DNA from: Stereum hirsutum FP-91666 SS1
Taxonomy: Eukaryota > Basidiomycota > Agaricomycetes > Russulales > Stereaceae
Assembly (NCBI RefSeq): GCF_000264905.1
Contig: NW_006763141.1
Span: forward strand, 1,393,083 to 1,417,265
DNA length: 24,183 nucleotides
Direction of reading: 5' to 3'
Shown here: positions 10,936 to 21,692 of the stretch, piece after piece
Layout: each line of letters begins with the position of its first letter
Numbering within the stretch: position 1 is the stretch's first letter
Notes under the pieces: model-generated
Database searches by the model: none
What the model was told of the DNA's origin: nothing
The model's input: the letters and a program-made list of their open reading frames with translations, nothing else
Made by a program: the position numbers and the translations under genes

Positions 10936-11910
10936 GTGTGTATTTAATCGCTTCTCGTTTGTTAGAGTACTGGTGTGTGCCTAGTCTGTAATCCAGGGTA
11001 TGGTGAAGGGATCTTACCCTGGCCAACCCGTTGGTCTGAGTGGTCTGAGTCGCGCTCATGAGCAAGATGGTCCAAAACTCTGTCAGATTCGAACGACGGT
11101 TTGATGTAGTAGTGGCGAGAACTGCAGCCGGTGCGTCGTGAAACTGGTCTTCTCGGGAGGTTCAGGGTCGTGGGGCTCACACTGACAGGACTCATTTCGG
11201 CAGTACTGGTAATAAATATGCTCTGCTTTGTAACAGCAGGAGTGTTTTGCATTAAAATAGCGAGCGGCCGAAACCTTTGACAGGTGATCTGGGTTATTGA
11301 GTGGTTCTTTGCACTTTATCCAGTATGCACAACGACGACTACTCGTAAGCTGAAGGATGTTAATGTAGAACCGTGGTGAACGTGAAAGGTGCAGCTGCAG
11401 ACGTTACAGCCGAAGAAGCGTAGAGGAATGGTTAAAGTGAAAGAATACTGTCCGCTCTCTAAAGCTTCATCCTAGTGCATTTTCTCTTCTGATACTTGAC
11501 GTTGGCATCCTCTCACGGTCTTGCGTTTATCCTCAGCGACAGAAAAGCACCCGATAGGCTTGAGCTGTAACATTTCTTGTGTTTTCCATAACGATGGTTA
11601 CATGGGTCGTCGAGATTATGGCCATTGTGCGATACCTACCGATGACCATCGCCTATAATCGGACGTCACCACTGCCGAGCGGCAATTCCTCATCTCCAAC
11701 TCATTCCTGAGGACCGGCTCCTTTGCAATTTAATCCCAGGTCCCCTGTTTAGAACGGTCAACGCTTTCGTGACTGAATATCGAGGGTTTTTGGTAAGTCT
11801 ATCTTCAGTTGTTATTATACGCTCGTCTACAGGTGGACAGGGCAGGAGCCCAATGTATCGGCAAAAGAAGATGAAACTGTGGGCAAACGTGGTGCGAACA
11901 CGATGCGAGC
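10936..11910. other. No gene seen
   Basis: Only short frames below about 100 codons, on both strands, with no family resemblance and no consistent exon chain. Confidence 0.4.
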
Positions 11911-12075
11911 CAAGGTGATCGGTACTCCGAGCCTTGGTGAGCGGTACTCCGAACCAAGGTGATCGGTACTCCGGACCCAAAGTGAGCGATACTCCGAACT
12001 GCGAACTAAGATGATCCTACTGGTGAGTCATGGTGCGAACGCAGGTGATCCCGTTGGTGAGCGGTACCCCGAACC
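11911..12075 (+). repeat. Degenerate minisatellite, unit about 22-24 bp
   Basis: The core AAGGTGATCGGTACTCCG and its variant GGTGAGCGGTACTCCGAACC alternate in at least four good copies from 11911 to about 11998. More diverged copies with small insertions follow, ending with GGTGAGCGGTACCCCGAACC at about 12056-12075. Units differ by 10-25 percent by eye. No coding role is evident. Confidence 0.7.
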
Positions 12076-12780
12076 ATCTCTTCCTCCCACTGAGAAGCCG
12101 TCTCCCAGGATATCCAACGAGCTGGTTTTATGATCTCGGATGTCCGATCGGAGTTGTCCGGGCGCTACATTTCTCGCGCTTCTGTAGAATAACTTTCTAA
12201 CTCCATAGACTGTTAGCGTCGAGATGTTGAATTGTCTACCTTTGAGTACGTCTTTGGTTGCTACCCATCCTTTAAAGTGGTTAACGTACTGATCAATCTT
12301 GAATTCAGAGTATAGGCGTGTAAGGATCTGAGTGTAGCACTCGGCTGCGTAGCTCTCTAACAATCTATTGCCTATGGTTCACGGAAAGTATATACTCGAC
12401 ACTCATTCTCATCCTGCAAGGTTATCCTGGAGAATGAGCCTCTTGTTTGCGTCATACGTCAAGGTTACACACATCAAGTATATAGAGAGCCGCGTATGAC
12501 GGCTTTGGTCAAACCTGGCGCTGATACATGGTGTCGGGCCTTGTGAGAACGCTCCTTTACTTATATTTAAGCTCCGGTGAAGTTGCGGGGGTCTACAAAT
12601 ATTTTTGTCCACACCTGACATCTTGATATTCAATCCTTTAAGCTTCTGCAACAACTGAAAATATAGGAGCACACGAATCCAGTCGGTGTCAATATACGTG
12701 TACAATTTAATATCTACAAAAAAGTGCACCACCGCGTCCTCGAGCAGTCTCAGGGAATTCAAGAACGAGCCCGAACAGTT
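12076..12780 (-). other. Unassigned minus-strand frames, possible relic
   Basis: Two minus-strand frames (12409-12762, 117 codons; 12028-12363, 111 codons) follow one another. The second contains protein-like text (AAECYTQILTRLYSEFKIDQ, NHFKGWVATKDVLKG, LTVYGVRKLFYRSARN). Neither has a well-placed ATG, and I could not define splice sites joining them. They lie downstream of the coiled-coil gene on the same strand but are separated from its stop. I do not recognise a family. Confidence 0.25.
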
Positions 12781-13737
12781 TCAAACATTAGAGACGACAG
12801 ACTTGGCTCTTTTACCCTCGGTATGCGCACTTTGAAAGGTTAGGTCAGCAGGAACGCATCAGATTTTATCAGAGACTACTCACCCGCCCTCCGAGTTCCG
12901 CTTCAAGCGGGAACTCCGTCGTCGAGGTGCAGCGATTACAGAGGAGCCCTCTTCGATCTCTCTTTTTCCTTCCCCTTCTGCTTGACGACACTATAGTTAG
13001 ACTTCATAACAAGATACGAGGACAAGAAGAAGGGTGTGGACAAACTGACCGCGCCAGTACTAGTGCTTGGCCCAGCAGCAGGTGGCGTGTTTGACATCGT
13101 GCGGGATCCTCCACCAGGATAAAGCAGGGTCATGTCCACATCAGAAGTGGTCTCGCTTGCCTGTTACGAGTCATCATCTATAGAAAAGAATTATAAAACA
13201 CACTTACGGGCTGAGCGAAATTCTTAGACCGGGCATCAACGTTGCGTCCATTGGCTGCCGGAGCAGGCTCGTCAGCCTCCACGGAGTGCCTAAAGTGGGC
13301 GACGAGCTGGTCGAACAAGTCCTAACCAAATGATCAATATAAAGACATAGTATCGGCATGATCAAGTTGTTCACTCACGACGTTCTCTGCATCTCTGTCG
13401 TCCGGGGCGAGGACACCCAGGACGCCTTCCACGCGTTGCTCTTCGGCCTTGAGAACATCAATGTCATTAGTGTTCTGTTGTCATAAGAGATAGAAAGAAA
13501 GCATACCAATCGTTGAACCTCAGAGAGCAAAGCGGCACAGATGAACTGCCGCAATGCGGCATACTTAGCCTCTGCGGCGTTGGTGCGCTCGTCCGCATCC
13601 TGGACGCGTTGCTCGGCATCCTCGACACGCCGCTCGGCGCCTTCGAGGACTTCAATGACGACTGAGCTGTCTGAGAGGACACCTTCCAAGAGGTGTTGAG
13701 ATTTGTAGAGACTTTGTAAGAGTTGGAGAGGGTTCAT
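12781..13737 (-). CDS. Small coiled-coil protein, six exons, 226 residues, intact
   Basis: Exons, in transcript order: 13507-13737, 13379-13447, 13208-13321, 13050-13160, 12884-12990 and 12781-12829. Introns are 59, 57, 47, 59 and 54 nt, all GT-AG, with branch sites such as CTAAT, CTAAC and CTGACCTAAC. Exons sum to 681 nt (227 codons with TGA) in perfect phase, which supports the model. Residues 1-77 form a likely coiled coil with a repeated pattern EGAERRVEDAEQRVQDADER. AEEQRVEGVLGVL and DLFDQLVAHFRHSVEA are further helices. Residues 139-175 are Ser/Thr/Pro/Gly-rich. The tail is basic (APRRRSSRLKRNSE, EGKRAKSVV), fitting a nuclear or nucleic-acid-bound protein, but that is inference. The frame also stays open through intron 4, so an isoform ending RSKRAPL is possible. 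No known family recognised; probably lineage-restricted. Confidence 0.75.
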
Positions 13738-13814
13738 GTTAAGGCGATACGAGGATCAGGAAGGCGCGGATAAGAACTTCGAAGGGACTTGGGAGGGACG
13801 GGCTATTGGCGGTC

Positions 13815-13829
13815 ATTATAAACGATTGG
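13815..13829 (-). promoter_or_regulatory. CCAAT and TATA-like core promoter of the coiled-coil gene
   Basis: Read on the minus strand, CCAATCGTTTATAATG gives a CCAAT box (13825-13829) immediately followed by TTTATAA (13817-13823). This lies about 80 bp upstream of the ATG at 13737, a typical place for a fungal core promoter. Sequence resemblance only. Confidence 0.4.
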
Positions 13830-13871
13830 AAGAATTGAATTTATCGTTCGCCTGCGGATATCTAGAAGCCG

Positions 13872-14549
13872 TCACAAGTCACCGTTGGACATTTGAGGAA
13901 GTCCAAAAGCATTGGCAAAATTTGATTGACGGACTTCGCGCTTCCAAACCTTGTTCGTGCAGGAGCCATCGACAGCCCACGTGAGGCTACGGCTAGTACC
14001 TGGAACCGCACAGGATCCGTTGCAAATCTGAGACCGATTCACCTCCAGGACATATTGTATCAACATCTCAAGACAAACACGACTGGCAGACCGTTCTTGG
14101 CAAATCTGGCACAAGTGTTCCCCGCTTTCAGCATAAAGACTGACTGAGGAGACTAGGTCTGAGCGAAACATTGGTCTGGACTCGCCATTTACATGCAACT
14201 GAGGGCTTTGATGTCGAAGCCAATCTCCGGGACGAACGTGGATGTACGTTAGAGAATACAAAGTTGTTTCGTCCGGCGTGAGCGCACGACGATCAATGGA
14301 CGCCAATTCTAGGATTTTGCAATGGCCAACACGCAAATCGCCGTCATAATAGAGAGGCTCACGGACAAAGTCAATCACCCACTCAGGGGCCAGCGTTTTG
14401 GGAAAATACTGATTCAGGGAAAATAGGTGGTAAGGGCCGCGGTTTCGACCATAGACCCTGAATTGACAGAACTTCTGTCTGCCGTCACCCATCCATGTAA
14501 CCACCAAAGACCGTTGAACACCGATGAGTAAGGAGTTTTTCGATGAATC
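13872..14549 (-). CDS. Hypothetical protein, 5' end incomplete
   Basis: Not recognised. The minus-strand frame opens directly after an acceptor-like GGATAG (14550-14555). It reads SSKNSLLIGVQRSLVVTWMG, FCQFRVYGRNRGPYHLFSL, NQYFPKTLAPEWVIDFVREP, LYYDGDLRVGHCKILELASI, RRALTPDETTLYSLTYIHVR and then PGDWLRHQSPQLH. Up to there it looks like a folded, mixed alpha/beta domain. The rest of the open frame to 13872 is less convincing: a donor-like GTAAAT follows SPQLH, with candidate acceptors about 50 bp on, so the true C-terminus may be short. No ATG-bearing first exon of matching phase was found: the ATG at about 14737 leads to a donor at about 14632 in the wrong phase. It is therefore either partial in my model or slightly decayed. 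It is divergent in style from the flanking sequence, which lacks long frames. Confidence 0.45.
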   Translation of the reverse strand, partial: DSSKNSLLIGVQRSLVVTWMGDGRQKFCQFRVYGRNRGPYHLFSLNQYFPKTLAPEWVIDFVREPLYYDGDLRVGHCKILELASIDRRALTPDETTLYSLTYIHVRPGDWLRHQSPQLHVNGESRPMFRSDLVSSVSLYAESGEHLCQICQERSASRVCLEMLIQYVLEVNRSQICNGSCAVPGTSRSLTWAVDGSCTNKVWKREVRQSNFANAFGLPQMSNGDL

Positions 14550-14555
14550 CTATCC

Positions 14556-17420
14556 AAAAATTATTACCTTCTTTTTCTCTCCCAAGTATTTCGAGTATGC
14601 AAAATGGTCATGTCACCATCACGCAGCTCACCTTCGGAGATAATGTGGGCGCATGTCACGGCAGAATCTGACTGCCATCTTGCATCGGCAGAGAATCCTT
14701 CCTCTTCTATCCCAGGGCAGTTGCAACGGTGAGACTGTCGACTCTTCAATTTTCATCTCTCAGCCTCTACTCCGGATAGGGTTTGTGGGACAGAAGCATA
14801 ACGCTGGTGGGCGCAAGTCAATGAGTGTCGAAATAGTACGATCTTTCATGTTGATATCGCAACGGTATGCCCAAAAGCCAAGGACCGCTCTCAGAGAGGA
14901 GCCTCGATTGAGAGATGCAGGATGTGTAGTGTTGCCACTCGCCGAGAACACAGTGATTCCGTGTAACATATATTGGGCGCTCTCAGGGCATACGGGTATC
15001 CCCTAGACGGACTTCTAGCCAGTATCGTCCATTCCATGTTATTTGTGCACTTGTCAAGTGATAGCGAGGTGCTCGAGGGCCAATCAATAGCACAATATTT
15101 CTATATTCTGAGTCACCAACCAACTAGCACGTTCACTTTCCTCAACAGTGTAAATGATGCCGAGAGCTCAAGTAGAGAGCCAGTAGTATTGAGAGTTGAA
15201 ATGAAGTCACGACTCTAACAGCTAACCGTGACTTCCATACGAATAATGAACTGGCGGGGTTTCTGTCCAAAGGGTCACTATTCCCTGAAGGAGAGCGGTG
15301 ATCGTGCACGCGCAACGAGCTTGGGCTATACAAAGCAAATGGTAGCAATGGATAGAGCGCGATGCCGGCAAAGAGATCATACGAGAGAAAGACTTCCAAG
15401 ATCGTTAACACCAAAGTTCACGAACCGTGCTCCCGAGAATCAACAGCCTCGTCGTAGTATGAGCGAGGTACCGCACAATGACCATAAGACGGTCTGAACA
15501 ACCTTTATTCCTGCCACAACCTTGACTGCGCCCGTGTCTTCGGAATTCGTCGAAGAGAAGGTATATGTGGGAGCGTTACCGTGGCGTTCCGCAACGGAAC
15601 TCAGGAGGGGAGGTTCGAGATGGTAATTAAGCAGGTTGAGTACAATAATTTACAAACAACGCGTCTTCATCACTTCCCGAAATGGGATGAACAGCGCTAT
15701 GCATGGATAACTGTTTTGAGCTTACCGGAGACACAGCAAGGGGGCCCGCCACAGTTGTACTCCTCTCGGAAACAAGGATTCCGCAGTCCTATGTAGATCC
15801 GTGTGTAACCCCATCTTCTGTGATCACGGTCAAGTGCAAAATAAAGCACGCACAATTCTCTCTAGTAACGGATAGAAGTAGCTTTGATAGGAGTGGGAGC
15901 ATACCTTTCTTCGAAGATGCGAGAAAGACATTTGTGTGGAGGTACTGAGGAATGAGTACCGTCTAACTCCTTGAGGATGGAAGAAAGGAAACCGTCGAAC
16001 AATTTGGCATTTACAGACTTCTCCGTTTCCCATCCTTCCGGAAACTTCCGTGAGAACTTATCGTCTGATGAGCGACTTGAACGTACCTAGGTTCAAGCGT
16101 GCCTGAAAGCCTTCCCATCACTCGATCTCCGCGGTCGCAATGTTTACAGGGATAAGTGGAAATTAGGAACTGCGCATGAGCAAAGGTTTGAAGACCCATA
16201 TGCGTTCTCACTCGAGGTCCTGTACACAAAGCGACCGATAGAATTGGCCAAAGCCGGTCGATGCTTGTTCAGGGTTCGTCGGCGATGTCGCAATGAAGGA
16301 AGGATCATGGGAACGAACATTCTTACCGAATTGTGCCAAGGTTGATTCAGGTTACTTCAGCTGTGGCATTTGTGAAGACGCAGGCGAACATCGTCTCGAG
16401 ACCCCCGAGACGAAGGTCTGCTGCCTATAACGACGCGGCAACGGTAGAACGAGTGCTATGAAACGGTCAAGGCAAAGAGTTACTATAGAGGAGGCAAATG
16501 GATGTAGAATCAACATACTGGAGTAAAACATCCTCACATCTTGCTGGGACGCAGGGCCACACTCACGCATAAGTCTCATAAGACCCAGCAGTCTCGAACC
16601 TCATGACATGTAGTGTCGAATGATCAAGAACGAGGTCTCATATGCGATACAATTGGGTCTCTTGGTCTCTTCAGAGGTAAGTATCAGTGAGGCCAGAGCT
16701 AAGATGGCGCGGAGGAAGGAACTCGTAACTTGCGCAGCATCTTATAGTATAATCTAGACCTGGAACTACTCCATCAGCACTCTCTACAAAGTCTCCGCTG
16801 AGAGCGACTTACGAACGCAGGCGCGGTCTCTAGAAGGCATTTGTCTTAAGTTCGACAGACTCGACCTGCCTGAGTTTTTGAGAGTACAGCTTGTTATCAG
16901 AAAGCCGGAGACAGACTCCGCAGACGGCCTGTAAGCCCCTGGGTTAGCTCTGACTGTTGTCCTGACCATACGGGTCGGGACATAAGCCTTTTATGTGTGT
17001 GTCGACTGGAGCAAGTGCTAAAGGCCTGAAGGTAGGCGTCTCTGTGATGGCGCTGAAGATATGAACCAGGTAAGGAGTAGAGAATGTGATGGTGGTGGTG
17101 GCGGTGGCGGTGGCGGTGGCGGTTGAGCTTTTCCACCTCGCCGCTCAGAGTGATGCACATCGTGGACTCGCCTCGAAAGAAGCGATAGTTATGAAAATTC
17201 CTCGATGAAAGAGAAACTTCCGTCGTCGAGTTGCTGATCTCGGCTATGCATTCCTCACTGACATGCAATATATCTTGGTGATCATCGATAATACATACTA
17301 TCTCCTCTTCCTGGGAATTGGACGACGGATGGTATCGGACCTTCAATGATCTTGGACAGTTGGGATTGTCCAAGGTGAGCAGAATCGAGACAGTAACACT
17401 TGTGCGGTGTAATATCTTTC
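14556..17420. other. Long stretch without a supportable gene
   Basis: Frames of 60-158 codons occur on both strands, but none forms a consistent exon chain. The best are 14760-14969 minus (ATG-started, GITVFSASGNTTHPASLNRG) and 16897-17373 minus (EEEIVCIIDDHQDILHVSEE). Neither resembles a family I know. No terminal repeats or target-site duplications framing an element were recognised by eye. Confidence 0.35.
17091..17123 (+). repeat. GGT/GGC trinucleotide microsatellite
   Basis: About eleven GGY triplets in a row, mainly alternating GGT and GGC. On the minus strand they read as a His/Arg run inside an otherwise unsupported frame. Confidence 0.8.
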
Positions 17421-17519
17421 AGAGAACAACCACTCACACGGAGCGGACGACGCTTGAATTGGCAGGATATAGAAGGAAACGAGACAGAGTTGAGAAGTCC
17501 GGTGCGCGTTTCTTTGCCA
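17421..17519 (-). mobile_element. hAT transposase dimerisation-domain scrap
   Basis: The minus-strand frame reads WQRNAHRTSQLCLVSFYILP followed by IQASSAPCEWLFSE. This resembles the C-terminal hAT dimerisation motif of fungal elements, where a Trp and Asn are followed by L..MALDYL, then (L/I)PIQASSVPCER(V/L)FS. The catalytic part upstream and the helices after FS are not readable, so this is a small remnant, not an active element. I identified it only by motif resemblance; no inverted repeats were found. Confidence 0.55.
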
Positions 17520-20150
17520 GGAAGTCAGAAATACATAATACTCACAAGACAAAGAGGATATATAAGGATGAAAAAATACTATCTACCGGTTTTTTTCGCA
17601 AAGCGATCGGCCTTCTGTGTCTTCTTCTCCCTCACTCCTCTCGATATGGCCGGGTATAAAATCAGGATGATCGTACGATGTCATCGAGAGGCTGACTTCT
17701 GCGAATGAATACGACATACCGAAGGACAAATTCTCCCTAAAAAGGAGGGCGTCGGTACTAGGCTTATGCTGCATCAGCAGATCTCTGCTCACACGCTGTT
17801 GTGAGACTTGACCACAAATACAACTTGTCACTGTATTAACGCTTGATTGCCAGAGAAGTTCAGCGTCGCGCCTGTTATGACTCCACATGAAAGACAATTT
17901 AACAACGTACATGTACATTGAAAATACCGGCGAGCAGCCCAATCGTCGTAGTCTGTATGGAATGCCGCGTCGATGGAGCATGGCTGATGAGCTTCCTCTC
18001 TTTGCGAAGCGTTGTAATGGACCCAAATTTCGTGTCTGCTGTGAGAGTGAACCTGCGAATGGTCCTCGACCGTACGTCAGACCAAAGGTACGTAAAGCAA
18101 CTCGGTGAGTGATGGAGAGAACAAACGAAAGCCGTACCTGACGCAATTTATATGCAACCTCACACACCCAAGACGCCGTTGCCCATCCCGTGTTGTCGTG
18201 CAGTAGAATCTTGAGGTCGACCTTTATCGAATCAAGGTTGAACTATTCCTGAAACGTGTTGAGGCTTTTGATCTACGACCCGGAAGCTACGAGCGTTAAA
18301 ACGAAAGCCATTGATCGGAAGAATAAGATGTTGAGAGACTCAATGGTCACGTACCTTGACCGCCCCGTTACGGGCAATGACAACAACATCGAGAGCGCTT
18401 ACAACGACCTCGCTACCTGGATTATGATCCCAGGTCATAATGGCCGCCTCGGCAGATGAGACCAAGACCGGGGTTGACGACATGCGCAAGGGAGCTGTCA
18501 TGGTGCAATCAATGATGGTCTACTAGACGAGACGGTGATTGAGCTAAGATCACTTACGCATGTCTGGCAAAGAACTGAGCAACCAAGGGAAATAATTCGG
18601 AATTTACTTCGGTTCTCGGGTAGTTGAATCATAAACGAACAGAACGTATGCACTGTCGATCGACCTCGGCTTCTCAACGTCGAGCTCACTCACAGCCGAC
18701 AATACAACATCAGCGAACATATTACCAGTGACTTTCAGCCGAAATCATGTACCTGCGAAGATGCACGGGAATCTAGCGAGACGACCTTCAAGGGTGGAAA
18801 GTTAGGGCCGCGGTGGTACGATGGTCACGGTGGAGGGAGCATAATAAACAGTCCTAGAGAAACGCACACCCTCATCCGCGCCACCAGGATGAGCAGGTAG
18901 CTGCAAACTATGCAAAAGGTGAGATCGACACCTGTAGTGAACAACACCGCAAGAGATTAGACGTCTTTAGCAGGTTCATGCACATGTACTCTTGTGGCCA
19001 AAGTACAAGAGACGAGTGCCGGGCCAGATGTACAGCAGCGAATGGTCATTCTGCGACACTACGTGGCAATAGACGCAGTACGATGACAAGTACGACCTGT
19101 GGTGGCTTCCCAAATTTTGAGGGCGGCAGAAGGAAAGCAGAGCATTCGTGGGAAAGCAATAGGTCGTTAGCGCCTTCAAGACCGCTTCTAGCCTGGGCCA
19201 ATCAGAGCTCCGCCACTCTCTCGCTGTCCACCGCTTCATGCCCTACGTCATCTTGGGACTTTTCCCTCCTCGTGATCTCTACTTCAACTTGATTCTCTCG
19301 TTGTTCGAACGATAGTTCACTCTGTGGCTTCAACATCTTTCGATTCTCCGGCGATCGCCGTGCACGAGTACGCAGTAGTGGTGTCTTTGGAAGGAACGGT
19401 CACAGGGTAGTAATTCGCCGGAGGGCTACTGTTGAACAAGACTGTAGGTGAACTAGGTTCGTCTGTCGTACAAGTTGTTCCGGCTGCTAGAAGAGTGATG
19501 TGCTTCCTACCATCTTGGAAGGATTGTTAGGAGGAAGGCAATCTTGCCAATCGAAATATAACTCCGTTAGTATCATCGTAGGGACCAGTATCGACTTGGC
19601 TCTAAACTACTTACTTACCTTACTTACCTTACCTTATTACTCGGATGTAGACTTTCGGTCAGAATCGGTTTCTCCGTAGAGCGCCGTTCTGCTATGTCGA
19701 ATATTGTACATCTGGAATGTCACAACTGTACACCGGGCAGTCTCTGCATGCGCTTCCCTGACTTTCCTTTGCGAGAGCGGTCTCTGTTCCTGTATGGGAC
19801 TTCACCCCGGCGAGTCAGACCTAGCACCGTGGATTGCTTGGCCTACCATAGATCTGCGCATTGCCGGGGCACCTGCGACATCATCGTGTGCGCGAGCATA
19901 TACTGTATTTAACATGTTTCCGCACGTATAGGCCCTTTCGCCGGGAAACGTCAATTTTAGAAGGAGCAGTCGGAGTGCAAGCCGTAAAGTTACCTCGCGT
20001 CACAAATCCTGCAACTTCCCGTCCCGAATGCAGGGCCGTGAGAGTGACGTCCGTTTTTTGCGACGGGACATCTGGAAATGTATGAGCCCGATGCTACGGT
20101 CAATGGGCGGCCATGTCGTTGCATTCTGGCCTTGCCCTTGATCCTTCGTT
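17520..20150. other. Long stretch without a supportable gene
   Basis: The only protein-like text is on the plus strand at 18213-18459, in two frames joined by a shift: LYRIKVELFLKRVEAFDLRP, then KNKMLRDSMVTYLDRPVTGN and NNIESAYNDLATWIM. It could be a relic of an unrecognised gene. A minus-strand frame of 194 codons (17583-18167) has no family features. About 19611-19637 is a short CTTAC repeat. Confidence 0.35.
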
Positions 20151-20151
20151 G

Positions 20152-20158
20152 ATATATA
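20152..20158 (+). promoter_or_regulatory. TATA-like box of the zinc-cluster regulator gene
   Basis: ATATATA lies 50 bp upstream of the proposed ATG (20208), implying a short leader if used. Sequence resemblance only. Confidence 0.35.
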
Positions 20159-20207
20159 CGATCACCCAGTCTGAACCAGCAGGGCACCCGCTCAATCGAG
20201 GTTTGAT

Positions 20208-21692
20208 ATGCTTGCCGCTAACAGCTCTGCTACCCCCGCTCCTGTTGATAGCACGCGCGAGGATCTCGACGACGACAGTCTCCATCTTGGTTGTCCTTTG
20301 CAATCCAGCTTCAGCCATTTGATACGGAAGGACCAGATACTGACTGCCGATGCCCATCCAGCATCCAACTGCTCGGATAGGCCCTCTCCAGCTCCCACTT
20401 CTACGCCCTCCATCAATCAGGATTCACAGTCCCCACCCGCCAATGAAACTTGGGATTTGATACCGTACGACGTTCCCTGGGGTCGTGAATATCAGAACTA
20501 TCGCCCTGGTGTTCTCCCCGGTCCCGATGGCGATTGCGTATTCTTGCGATCCCCTACTCCTGATTCCGTCGAGCAGCATCGGAAACAGCGCACGGTCGAG
20601 GCATGCAGGAACTGCCGTGAACGACACTCTAAAGTGTGTACTTCTTTTGTCTCTATTTTGTCCCAATCATTTATTCCTATCTTCACGCCATAAAAATACC
20701 CCTAGTGCTCCGGAACTCGCCCTACTTGTACTCGCTGCATCAAGAAGGGTCTGCTCTGCAATTACGCCTCCGAGACCCCCCCGATTAAGACAGAGGAGGC
20801 GTGCCAGGTGTGCCGCCAACGAAAGTTAAAGGTGCGCCCTTCTATTGGTCTGTTCCGTGCGAATTGTTGATTCTATGATATCTCTCTGACATTCACGGCA
20901 TTGCAACGCCTCTAGTGTTCCGGCGCCCATCCTGCTTGTGCCCGTTGCGCTGTCAGAGGATCTGTTTGCCAGTACGCCTCGAATAACAAACATCGTGAAC
21001 ACCATCCGCATACAGTTGTTTCCTGCACGTCTCCGGCCTCCCGAGTACAGAACCTGCGCCGCGTCAGGAAGCAGCTCTTGCTTCCTAAAGCCGGATCTCC
21101 TGTTGTCAAGGAACTTTCGGTCAAGCAGGAGAAGCTCGACCTAGACGCCATTGGCTTTTCCCTCAGCCTCGCGGGCGATCACACACCCGCGAGCCCTACC
21201 TCGATGTCTTGGGAGTCGTCAACTAGATCGGAGGAAAGCGAGGGATTAAATCCTTTCTCCCACGTTAGCTCGTATACTGTCGATTCCCCTACCGACGGTG
21301 AAAACGACGAATCCATCATTCTACCTCCGTACAATCAGAGACCCTCCTTGCCCCATGGAGAGTTGTTGTCTAACGCCAGCGCCTTTCATTCCTTCCCCAA
21401 TCCGAGCTCATCCGCCTTCGTTCCAAATCCTATCCGTCAAATGGTCCCCACGTCTCTGCTTGAGGCAGACAGCATGCGCTACGTGCAGCCATACGAGGAC
21501 GTCAAACCCGACCAGACCAATATGTTCGCCGCCGCCGCCTCGTCGCCACACGAATCATGTGACTTACGCGGTTTGATCCCGTCATCGTGGGTGGACCACT
21601 ATGAGTTATCGTCCTCTCCATATCTGCCGTGGGCTGCTTATGTGGGAACCTCTGATTATCTCACTACCTGTGGCGACTTTCCGTTTCAATAG
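20208..21692 (+). CDS. Transcription factor with two tandem Zn(II)2Cys6 clusters, 442 residues
   Basis: Exons 20208-20633, 20706-20831 and 20916-21692; introns of 72 and 84 nt, both GT-AG and both phase 0. Residues 1-128 are Ser/Thr/Pro-rich. Cluster 1 has Cys133, 136, 143, 150, 153 and 160; cluster 2 has Cys175, 178, 185, 192, 195 and 202. Both fit C-X2-C-X6-C-X6-C-X2-C-X6-C exactly, with all six zinc ligands present in each. The units share EAC..CR.R, KCSG..P.C..C and end in YAS. Each is split by an intron at the same place, between Lys and the third Cys. After Cys202 a basic stretch (SRVQNLRRVRKQ) precedes an acidic, Ser/Pro-rich tail with aromatic residues (SSSPYLPWAAYV), which would suit transactivation. 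No fungal-specific middle homology region is visible, so the protein is shorter than typical Gal4-type factors. It is expected to be a nuclear DNA-binding protein; targets are unknown. The ATG choice is the first good one after the TATA-like box. Confidence 0.88.

Noticed and set aside
14653..15006. 117-codon plus-strand frame
   Set aside because: No family resemblance, and it competes with an equally open minus-strand frame; neither has exon support.
17091..17123. His/Arg-rich protein on the minus strand
   Set aside because: The run is a GGY microsatellite, and the surrounding frame has no start or family support.
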